Assembly (NCBI RefSeq): GCF_003731635.1
Contig: NZ_RCUA01000015.1
Coordinates: forward strand, 101,939-165,938
Direction: 5' to 3'
Length of the DNA stretch: 64,000 nucleotides
DNA from: Marisediminitalea oceani
GTDB lineage: Bacteria > Pseudomonadota > Gammaproteobacteria > Enterobacterales > Alteromonadaceae
Numbering within the stretch: the stretch's first letter is position 1; every line of letters starts with the position of its first letter. The notes under the pieces are model-generated. The model searched no databases and was not told where the DNA came from. It saw nothing but the letters and a program-made list of their open reading frames with translations. Below, one piece after another: positions 56,883 to 64,000 of this stretch. The position numbers and the translations under genes are program-made.

Positions 56883-59800
56883 ATGGCCATGACAGAAGAA
56901 ACGTTAGTTCAGGAAGTCACCGCAGACTACTTGCTTAATAAACTGCACTGGGACGAATCTGTTTATGGTATGCATGAAAAACTTGGAAGGGAAGGAGATC
57001 TAGGCAGGTTATCAGAGCGCGAAACTGTGCTTTCACGTTATTTGGGTGAAAAACTTATAGAGCTAAATCCGGGCTTACCTGATATCGCCTACAGAGAAGC
57101 ACTGCGTATTGTTTGTGAAGTATCGCCATCTTCTAACTTAGTGTCGGCGAATAGAGATAAATATTCGGACCATAAAAAAGGCGTAAAGGTTACCTTTAAA
57201 AATGAAAAAGGCGAGCGTGTAGAGAAACATCTTCGCCTATTTGATTTTGAAAACTATGAGAATAACCACTTTTTACTCGTTCGAGAGTTTTGGATAAAAG
57301 GGGATATCTATCGGCGCAGAGCTGATCTTGTTGGATTTGTAAATGGAATCCCACTCGTGTTTATGGAGGTCAAAAACGTCCACAAAGATATTCGAGCTGC
57401 TTATGAACAAAACCTTGCTGACTACAAAGATACCGTCCCCCATCTGTTTCATCACAATGCGTTTATTATTCTAGGAAATGGAATCGACGCCAAGATAGGT
57501 TCAATTTCTAGTAAGTTTGAACATTTCAATGACTGGAAGCGACTGAAAGAAAATGAGTCTGGTGTAGTGGATATGGAAACCTTGTTAAAAGGGACCTGTT
57601 CAAAGTCTAATCTCATGGATATCTTCGAAAACTTTACATTATTTGACGAGAGTTCAGGAAAATTAGTAAAGATTGTTGCCCGTAACCATCAATACCTCGG
57701 GGTAAATCGTGCTATAGACGCCGTGATAAATCGAAATGCCCGAATGGGAAAACTTGGGGTTTTCTGGCATACACAAGGCTCAGGTAAGTCTTATTCAATT
57801 GTTTTCTTTGCTCAAATGGTTCACCGCAAATTAGGAGGGAATTATACCTTTGTGGTGCTGACTGACAGGGAAGATTTGGATACTCAAATATACAAAACTT
57901 TCGCCGGTTGTGGCTTGGTAGATAACGATAAAGACCCATGCCGAGCTGAAAGTGGGAAAGATCTTAAAACTCTGATTGGTGCGCAGAAAGCGTATGTTTT
58001 TACTTTAATTCAAAAATTTAACGAAAAGGTGGATCCCGAAAATCCATATTCGGAGCGTGATGACATCATAGTTATCACGGATGAAGCGCATCGCACGCAA
58101 TATGGAACGTTTTCACTCAATATGCGAAACGCACTCCCAAAAGCCAATTTTATTGGCTTCACCGGGACTCCCTTGTTCAAAGATGATGAAATCACTAAAA
58201 AGGTTTTTGGTGATTACATTTCCACATACGACTTTCAGCGAGCTGTAGAAGATAACGCAACGGTGCCGCTTTACTATGATGCTCGAGGTGAAGAGCTTGT
58301 ATTTACTGATGACGATGGCAATGAGCATACTGTTGCGGATCCCAAAGGCATTAATGAAAGGATTGCAGAAAAGCTCGATGAATTAGAAATAGATGATGTC
58401 GATGTACAACAAAGGTTGGAGCGAGAGTTAAAACGTGATTATCACATTATCACCGCAACCAGCAGATTAGATCAGATAGCCCGTGACTTTGTGAGCCACT
58501 ATTCAAATGGATGGGAAACTGGCAAAGCAATGTTTGTGTGTATTGATAAGATTACTTGTGTCCGTATGCATAAACTTATCGACTTTTATTGGAAGGAAGA
58601 GATTAAAAGCAAAGAAAAAGAACTCTCCTCTGCAACAGATGAACAAGATCTAGCTTGGCGCGAAAGACAGTTAGCATGGATGAAAGACACGCTGATGGCG
58701 GTTGTAGTCAGTGAAGAACAAGGTGAAGTTGCAAAGTTTGAGAAGTGGGATTTGGATATTAAACCGCATCGACAGCTAATCAAGACGGGATTTTTGCTTG
58801 CTGATGGCTCTCGGCTGGATATGGAAGAGGCGTTTAAAGATAATGAACACCCATTTAGAGTGGCTGTAGTTTGCGCCATGTGGTTGACAGGTTTTGATGT
58901 TCCCACACTTTCTACCCTATATTTAGACAAACCTCTGAAAGCGCATACTTTGATGCAAGCCATTGCTCGGGCAAACCGAGTGGCAGAAGGGAAAAATAAT
59001 GGTTTGATAGTTGACTATTGTGGGATCCTGAAGAATTTACGTAAGGCGTTAGCGACATTCGCTGGTGCAGGTGATGAAGGGCACGGTGGTGAGGGTGGTG
59101 AGAATGAGCCAGCCAAGCCCAATGAAGAACTTCTTGAAAGCTTGAATGAGTCTATAAGTTTTATTACTGAATTTTTGCAAAAGCATAAATTTAACCTTTC
59201 ACTAATTGTAACCGAAACCGGTTTTGCTAAAAATGCAGCAATCGCGCAAGCCAAAGAAATTATTAATCAGAATGATGAAACTCGGAAACGCTTTGAAGTC
59301 ATGTCCCGAGAGGTTTTCAATAAGTTTAAGGCTTGTATTAATGTGCCTGGCATCAACCAATTTCGAGACCTTCGTGATGCGATAAACGTAGTTTATAAGA
59401 GCTTACAATCAGATAAGGAGAAAGCCGATATCTCAGATATCATGAAACAACTTTATAGTATTGTGGACTCATCAATCGACACTTCTCGCAAGGTTAATGA
59501 ATCAAAAAAAGACCGCGACCGAATCTACGACATCAGTAAAATTGACTTTGAACGACTTCGCCAAGAATTTGCACGCTCAGAAAGTAAAAATACAACTGTT
59601 CAATCCCTTAAACATGCCGTAGAAAAAAAGCTTGCCCGACTAATGATGCAAAATCCATTACGAACGGATTATCAGCAGCACTATGAGCAGCTTGTCAAAG
59701 AATACAACCAAGAAAAAGACAGAGTTGTAATAGAGAAAACTTTTGAGGCTCTCTTAAAGTTTAACGAAGAGCTTTCCCAAGAAGAAAAGAGAGCCATTCG

Positions 59801-60143
59801 AGAAGGGTTAGATGAAGAGTCACTCGTTTTATTTGATCTGCTTAGTAAGCCTGACTTGCAGAAAAATGAAATTGTGAAGATAAAAAAGGTTGCATCTAGT
59901 TTGCTTACGGAGCTAAAAGCAGAGCGTTTAAAAATAGCAAATTGGCAACAGAAAGAATCAACTCGTGATGCCGTAAAACAGCAAATTTTTGATTTTTTAT
60001 ACGATGAGCGAACTGGTCTACCTGTAGAGAAATACGAAGAAGAAGAAATAGCTGAGATCACTGATAGAGTCTTTATGCATATTTATCGTGCCTACCCGAA
60101 ATTGCCGTCGCCCTATTACCCTGAGCAGTCACATACGCAGTAG
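56883..60143 (+). CDS. hsdR: Type I restriction motor/nuclease subunit HsdR
   Basis: A 1086-residue HsdR. The N-terminal nuclease (about 1-250) has the PD-(D/E)xK pattern: Asp near 147 (RRADLVGFVNG) and ExK near 160 (MEVKN). The helicase motor has Walker A HTQGSGKS (about 297) and DEAH (about 400), plus QAIARANRV. The C-terminus is helical. It translocates DNA and cuts when the site is unmethylated. It lies 12 bp after dprA-like and 26 bp before the HEPN gene. Confidence 0.94.
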   Translation: MAMTEETLVQEVTADYLLNKLHWDESVYGMHEKLGREGDLGRLSERETVLSRYLGEKLIELNPGLPDIAYREALRIVCEVSPSSNLVSANRDKYSDHKKGVKVTFKNEKGERVEKHLRLFDFENYENNHFLLVREFWIKGDIYRRRADLVGFVNGIPLVFMEVKNVHKDIRAAYEQNLADYKDTVPHLFHHNAFIILGNGIDAKIGSISSKFEHFNDWKRLKENESGVVDMETLLKGTCSKSNLMDIFENFTLFDESSGKLVKIVARNHQYLGVNRAIDAVINRNARMGKLGVFWHTQGSGKSYSIVFFAQMVHRKLGGNYTFVVLTDREDLDTQIYKTFAGCGLVDNDKDPCRAESGKDLKTLIGAQKAYVFTLIQKFNEKVDPENPYSERDDIIVITDEAHRTQYGTFSLNMRNALPKANFIGFTGTPLFKDDEITKKVFGDYISTYDFQRAVEDNATVPLYYDARGEELVFTDDDGNEHTVADPKGINERIAEKLDELEIDDVDVQQRLERELKRDYHIITATSRLDQIARDFVSHYSNGWETGKAMFVCIDKITCVRMHKLIDFYWKEEIKSKEKELSSATDEQDLAWRERQLAWMKDTLMAVVVSEEQGEVAKFEKWDLDIKPHRQLIKTGFLLADGSRLDMEEAFKDNEHPFRVAVVCAMWLTGFDVPTLSTLYLDKPLKAHTLMQAIARANRVAEGKNNGLIVDYCGILKNLRKALATFAGAGDEGHGGEGGENEPAKPNEELLESLNESISFITEFLQKHKFNLSLIVTETGFAKNAAIAQAKEIINQNDETRKRFEVMSREVFNKFKACINVPGINQFRDLRDAINVVYKSLQSDKEKADISDIMKQLYSIVDSSIDTSRKVNESKKDRDRIYDISKIDFERLRQEFARSESKNTTVQSLKHAVEKKLARLMMQNPLRTDYQQHYEQLVKEYNQEKDRVVIEKTFEALLKFNEELSQEEKRAIREGLDEESLVLFDLLSKPDLQKNEIVKIKKVASSLLTELKAERLKIANWQQKESTRDAVKQQIFDFLYDERTGLPVEKYEEEEIAEITDRVFMHIYRAYPKLPSPYYPEQSHTQ

Positions 60144-60169
60144 TTGAAAAAAGGATTAAGGAGTGAGCT

Positions 60170-61081
60170 ATGTTTCCAAATAATGCTGGGCTAAAACCAA
60201 TTCGTGTATATGAGAATGACGAGCATTTTTTGGTCGAAATTCCCGCAAGTCAAAAATTAAGAGCTAGTCGTATCGCTGGCAGACGTTGGGATGCTTCACA
60301 GGTTGCTTGGGTGTATCCAAAAACACTGCAAAGTTATGAGGCGTTGAAGAACGAATTTCAAAGAGATGCTGATAGTTTTGAAATTCGTAAGCCAAAAAGA
60401 AAACCAGTTCCTGAAGCGAAACTAATTAATGTAAATGAAGAGCCTGACCAGGACTTTGAAAGAGAGTGGAAAGAACTTTCTGAAAATACATCTAATATTC
60501 ATTCCAATTTTTCAGATGTCGCGGGAAAAATTGATTTTCTCGTGAAAACAGTGCAAAGCCTTGAGGATTCGACTGCGTCGGTAGAACGTATGATCTTGGC
60601 TAAAAATCTTGAAGACAATCTGAATTCGCACGGAACAGCTGAGAATTCAAAGGAAGTTTTAAACTTAGATGAGCAATTAGAGTCAGTATTAAACCAAATC
60701 GCATTTGAATCTTCAGGGCAAGATGAATCCTTAAAGATACATCTCCAAAAGTACAACCCTTTGAGTAAACCTGAGCGATTTGTCATGAGAACGCATGAGC
60801 ATTTACTGCATGCATTAGCAGAAATAGCAGGGGATAGAGATCCAACCGAATCTGCATTTTCAAAATATGTCCACTACGTTAAAGACAATCGGTTAGTTGA
60901 AAATACTAGGGAAAAAAATGTTCCTGCAATTTTATTCATGTTAAATGGACATCGTAACCAGATAGTTCACTCCAGAGGTATGCCGGAATCAGAATTGAAA
61001 AATAGGGCAATCAGCTACTTAATGGGGCTAGCACAAGTATGGAGCGCTGTGGCTGCAGAACCGGTAGAGGATTTCGAATGA
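60170..61081 (+). CDS. HARP-like / HEPN-domain protein beside Argonaute
   Basis: A 303-residue protein I cannot name. Residues 12-65 (RIAGRRWDASQVAWVYP, then YEALKNEF) resemble the HARP-type domain of SNF2 helicases, which binds forked or annealing DNA. A central coiled-coil region (about 95-175) follows. The C-terminal 120 residues are helical with RNQIVHS: Arg262 and His267 form an RX4H motif typical of HEPN RNases. Its TGA overlaps the Argonaute ATG (ATGA), the usual sign of a paired function. It may be the toxic RNase effector, or a DNA/guide partner, of the Argonaute. Confidence 0.7.
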   Translation: MFPNNAGLKPIRVYENDEHFLVEIPASQKLRASRIAGRRWDASQVAWVYPKTLQSYEALKNEFQRDADSFEIRKPKRKPVPEAKLINVNEEPDQDFEREWKELSENTSNIHSNFSDVAGKIDFLVKTVQSLEDSTASVERMILAKNLEDNLNSHGTAENSKEVLNLDEQLESVLNQIAFESSGQDESLKIHLQKYNPLSKPERFVMRTHEHLLHALAEIAGDRDPTESAFSKYVHYVKDNRLVENTREKNVPAILFMLNGHRNQIVHSRGMPESELKNRAISYLMGLAQVWSAVAAEPVEDFE

Positions 61082-62700
61082 ATTCGTCAATCTACTTATT
61101 TGAATTCTTGTCAGAGCAAGCCACAGAAGATGTTGGAATGTGGAAAGAAATGTTGGAAAAGCGGTTAGACGCTATTGGTTTTGACTACGAGCGAATAGGT
61201 AACAGATTGCGAATTTGGGATTCCAGAGTTGCAATGAAGAAAACCGCTAGATCAGATGTAGGGTATCGAGACGGGGTTGAAATCTTCAAAGTTTCAATGC
61301 CAAAGCAATACGAAAGACCCGTTATAGGTTTCAATTTTTCAAGACTATATTTTTGTGATAAAGAAAGTCACCCTGCTTATCAATCTGCGAAGGAACTGTT
61401 TAAGAATTACGAATTTCCCGCTGTATTGAGACAATTACCTCTCTTTGCTTTATTAGATAAGCTCATTATCAAAATAAATGAATTGGAAGTCTTATTTAGA
61501 CCCTTGCAAGATATTGATTGGAAGTGCGTGTCGCCGAATGTAGCAATTGATGCTTCGAGAGAATCTACGAATGTCTATAATTTGTCTGAACAACAATATG
61601 CAAGTTCAATTTTAGCTTTAGTTAGAAAACAACACGCTCTGCATCCAATATCTTTTGAAATGGTGTTAATCGATGCTTTCACAAACAATAAACAGAAAGC
61701 TACTGAAGTAGCTTCCAAAACTAGCCAGGTATTGGTTAATGATTGGCATTGCTCAATCTCTAAAAAAAGAATCAGTACAAAAGATGACTTTGAGGCTTGG
61801 ATTAATTCTGAAAACGGCGCAAGGGTGGGGTTTTTCGCACTAGATACAAAGAAAGGTGAAAGGCCTCCACAGGCCGCAATCGAATGGATGCGGTCGATGG
61901 AAGAAGCGAAAATACCCTATTCATTGTTCAGCGCAGCTCCGGAAGTTAATCCAATATATACTCGGCACGGCAATGCGATGCATTTACTGACTAAAGTTGG
62001 CGGATTTCATTTTCAGGTTAATGCATTGAGCATTCCCGACTATCAGGATCACTGGTTTATTGGTTTGGATTTAGGTTACGGCTCTCAATACAAAGGTAAA
62101 TGTGTAGTTGTATCCTTAACTGATAGTAATGGTGTCCTTAAGTGTTTCTGGAGAGCTGTAAAAAATTTAGACGAAACATTGAATCAAGAGATTCTGCAGG
62201 AAGCAATCACATGGATTGTTGGTCAAGCAGATTCATTCAAGCCGGGATTGAAGTTTGTAGTTATAAGGGATGGCAGATGCCCTCATCATGAGACTATCGA
62301 TAACTATAAAAAAATCCTCCCTCCAGGACGCTCCCTTTTTCTTGAATACACTAAGACACATAATCCAGTGATGATTGACGGAAAGGTTCAACCTGATCCT
62401 GGTACTATTGCAATTCCGAAATATAGTGCGGAAGCATTCCTATTTACTGCAAAAGCATCTCAGAAAAATATGCTAACCGCCACCACGAGGTTTCGGCCAA
62501 AAATAAATGATCTTGGATATAGTTTAGAACAAATCGGTGAAATACTAACCGCTCTTTGTTTTTCATCTAAATTGTCATTTCAACCTTCATCGTTGCCTGC
62601 GCCTATATATTGGGCTGATGGTATCGCGTCATTAAGTAATATAAATTTGCAGTTTGCTGGTTGGGGGCATCTTCCTAGCATTACGCGAGATTTCAGATAG
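61078..62700 (+). CDS. Prokaryotic Argonaute (PIWI domain), PAZ-less, complete tetrad
   Basis: A 540-residue protein. The start at 61078 overlaps the previous stop; an earlier in-frame start is 13 codons upstream and reads through the previous gene. Residues about 190-285 look like MID, and NAMHLLTKVGG (299-309) matches the Argonaute PIWI entry. PIWI acidic residues: Asp331 (IGLDLGYG), Glu366 (or Glu371/Glu375), Asp398 (VVIRDGR) and Asp514 (PIYWADGIAS). Their spacing (0, 35, 67, 183) is close to Thermus Argonaute (D478, E512, D546, D660: 0, 34, 68, 182). The N-terminal 190 residues are too short for N and PAZ domains. It is predicted to be an active guide-dependent nuclease. Confidence 0.85.
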   Translation: MNSSIYLFEFLSEQATEDVGMWKEMLEKRLDAIGFDYERIGNRLRIWDSRVAMKKTARSDVGYRDGVEIFKVSMPKQYERPVIGFNFSRLYFCDKESHPAYQSAKELFKNYEFPAVLRQLPLFALLDKLIIKINELEVLFRPLQDIDWKCVSPNVAIDASRESTNVYNLSEQQYASSILALVRKQHALHPISFEMVLIDAFTNNKQKATEVASKTSQVLVNDWHCSISKKRISTKDDFEAWINSENGARVGFFALDTKKGERPPQAAIEWMRSMEEAKIPYSLFSAAPEVNPIYTRHGNAMHLLTKVGGFHFQVNALSIPDYQDHWFIGLDLGYGSQYKGKCVVVSLTDSNGVLKCFWRAVKNLDETLNQEILQEAITWIVGQADSFKPGLKFVVIRDGRCPHHETIDNYKKILPPGRSLFLEYTKTHNPVMIDGKVQPDPGTIAIPKYSAEAFLFTAKASQKNMLTATTRFRPKINDLGYSLEQIGEILTALCFSSKLSFQPSSLPAPIYWADGIASLSNINLQFAGWGHLPSITRDFR

Positions 62701-62914
62701 TAGTCGGGCATTTCAGAATAGGCACACAGATATGCAAAAGCTCTATCTTCATCTGGTTTCAAATTTTGAATGGACTTATTCAGCAAGCTTAGTCGCAGAA
62801 GAACTGCAGTGAAAGAAGTAATCGCTCAATTCTAAACAAAGGTTGATTCTCGTGCTGTTTAAAACTTAACGTCTTAAAAGTTGAATATTTTGAAATTAAA
62901 TAAAGAAGGGTTAC

Positions 62915-63382
62915 ATGGAAATTGTGCTTTTAGTTGTACTAGTGTTAGGGATGGTTGGCGTTGCGATTATTGTTAATAGGGCAAGAGTTGTAGAAGAGGA
63001 GCGAATTCGCATAGCGAAAGAAAAGGCTGCCGAAGAGGAGCGAATTCGAATGGCTAAAGAAAAAGCTGCTGAAGAGGAGCGAATTCGAATGGCTAAAGAA
63101 AAAGCTGCTGAAGAGGAGCGAATTCGAATAGCTAAAGAAAGAGCAGCCGAGGAGGAAAAAAAACGAAAAGCTAAATCTGCAAAGGAAAAAGGCATTCGAG
63201 AGCTACGAATATCCAATCAGTATTGCCCTGTTTGCAAACAGTTAGCGGTTGATGTTTATACTGATGGAAGTGGTGATTGTTGTAAATGCGACTACACTTC
63301 AGTTCAGCACAAAAATGAACCTTTGCCATCTTCGGAACGTGGAGTTATCTTCACTGACCTGCGTGACAGAGGTTGGTGGTAA
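62915..63382 (+). CDS. Membrane-anchored coiled-coil zinc-ribbon protein with tandem repeats
   Basis: A 155-residue protein with an AAGAAGGG ribosome site. An N-terminal helix (residues 4-20) anchors it; residues 26-90 are four 13-residue units of the kind AEEERIRMAKEKA plus a partial unit, a charged coiled coil; the C-terminus has CPVC and CCKC pairs (zinc ribbon) and ends in RDRGWW. No known name. It follows the Argonaute gene by 214 bp and shares its AT-rich character. Confidence 0.75.
   Translation: MEIVLLVVLVLGMVGVAIIVNRARVVEEERIRIAKEKAAEEERIRMAKEKAAEEERIRMAKEKAAEEERIRIAKERAAEEEKKRKAKSAKEKGIRELRISNQYCPVCKQLAVDVYTDGSGDCCKCDYTSVQHKNEPLPSSERGVIFTDLRDRGWW
62990..63145 (+). repeat. Four tandem 39-bp coding repeats
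   Basis: Units at 62990-63028, 63029-63067, 63068-63106 and 63107-63145 inside the coiled-coil gene. Units 2 and 3 are nearly identical at DNA level, so recent slippage or recombination is likely. Copy number may vary between strains. Confidence 0.85.
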
Positions 63383-63550
63383 GAATTATTTCTAAAGCAA
63401 AAGATGGTGAAAGCGTCAGCGCTGGTAGTGGCCTCTAAAATTAACAACTTTATTGTTTCGATAATGTACAGGCGACCAGTTGCATCAATTGAAAGTTAAC
63501 GACTCTATTAAAAATCAATTGTTTTCTATGCATTCATTGCATATTCCGGC

Positions 63551-63583
63551 TAATCCGGACACCGGCACCGGTTTAATCCGGAC
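63551..63583. repeat. Terminal repeats of the IS21-family element
   Basis: TAATCCGGAC occurs at 63551-63560 and 63574-63583, 23 bp apart, just beyond the istB stop. IS21-family ends carry several such copies as transposase sites. The exact IS boundary is not visible. Confidence 0.6.
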
Positions 63584-63616
63584 GCCTGTTTTCCTCGCTT
63601 TTCTCTAACCCTATTT

Positions 63617-64000
63617 TTATCCTATCTGTCCGGATTGCGCCAGTTTTCTCATTGATTCTCCTCCCAACTCAATCCGATGACTGTTGTGGATCAGCCTGTC
63701 CAGCAAGGCATCTGCCACCGTGGCGTTGCCTATCATGTTGTACCATTCTTTAACCGGGAGCTGGCTTACCATGATGGTACTGGCTGTTTGATAACGATCC
63801 TCCAGTAACTCCAGCAGATGACCGGCTTGCTCCTGGCTCATCTTTTCCATTCCCCAGTCATCGATTACCAGCAGCTGTTTCTTTGATAAGGCCAGAAGCT
63901 GTTTTTGATAACTGCCATCCAGCCGTCCTGAACTCAGATCATCGTAAGCGATCAATTTAGACCGTCTTCCCCAGACAGAACCACTCCGTAAAATAGTCCC
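63617..64000 (-). mobile_element. istB: IS21-family ATPase (IstB), partial
   Basis: An open frame from the window end to the stop at 63617 encodes the C-terminal part of IstB: LLVIDDWG (Walker B, residues near 30), then LLELLEDRYQTASTIMVSQ and LLDRLIHNSHRIELGGESMRK. IstB is the helper ATPase of IS21-family transposition. The N-terminal half and istA lie beyond 64000. An IS next to the island end is common and may have disrupted it. Confidence 0.9.

Noticed and set aside
62990..63145. Direct repeats that might be read as a CRISPR array
   Set aside because: The 39-bp units are contiguous, without spacers, and lie in frame within a coding gene for a coiled coil.

Overview
The window reads as chromosome from a marine-type gammaproteobacterium, most likely of the Alteromonadaceae (inferred from the protein families and gene neighbourhoods; no rRNA gene or marker tree is available). 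Positions 1-47940 have the codon use of an ordinary mid-GC chromosome. From about 47957 the DNA is visibly AT-richer and is a defence-gene island inserted just downstream of glmS.

Layout. (1) 1-9852: the end of fxsA, then a hexuronate catabolic cluster: a decayed TRAP transporter (dctP and dctM broken, dctQ intact), a LacI-type regulator, uxaA, uxaC, uxuB, eda and kdgK. (2) 10011-14421: a secreted alpha/beta hydrolase, a LytS/LytR-type two-component pair, a cytidylyltransferase-SDR pair, and the 3' remnant of a rhamnogalacturonan-acetylesterase-like gene. The uronate genes, this remnant and the genes between them separate fxsA from groES-groEL, which are near neighbours in many relatives. (3) 14547-25142: heat-shock-promoted groESL, a DUF3224 protein, an AraC regulator, an NADPH:FMN reductase, a sulfotransferase-GT61 fusion, and three-subunit transhydrogenase (pntAA-pntAB-pntB) followed by a membrane-anchored LuxR-type regulator. 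(4) 25279-47939: a DUF5666 lipoprotein, a Wolinella-type fumarate reductase operon (frdCAB), glpK, a glutaredoxin-MauE fusion, speA, a serine hydrolase, an alkylation-repair operon (ada-alkA fusion, ogt, EamA exporter), a degenerate GGDEF protein, and the amino-sugar block glmU - oxidoreductase - unknown - DeoR regulator - glmS.

(5) 47957-63382 is the exciting part. Starting about 18 bp after the glmS stop there is a TGT-led stretch with five phased repeats resembling TnsB-binding sites, as expected for a Tn7-like element at attTn7. Its cargo is an apparently leaderless XRE-ImmA/IrrE gene with a PIN-domain partner, then one tightly packed 12.8-kb gene string: small HTH, hsdM, hsdS, a RecQ-like helicase fused to a phosphoribosyltransferase, a DprA/Smf-like protein, hsdR, a protein with a HARP-like N-terminus and a HEPN RNase motif, and a 540-residue PAZ-less Argonaute whose PIWI domain keeps a complete DEDD tetrad. 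Gaps in the string are 26 bp or less and three junctions are 4-bp overlaps, so the restriction, DNA-processing, HEPN and Argonaute genes are probably co-transcribed. This combination does not match a described defence system that I know of, and is the main candidate for a new one. A membrane/coiled-coil/zinc-ribbon gene with tandem repeats follows, then an IS21-family istB that runs off the window end.
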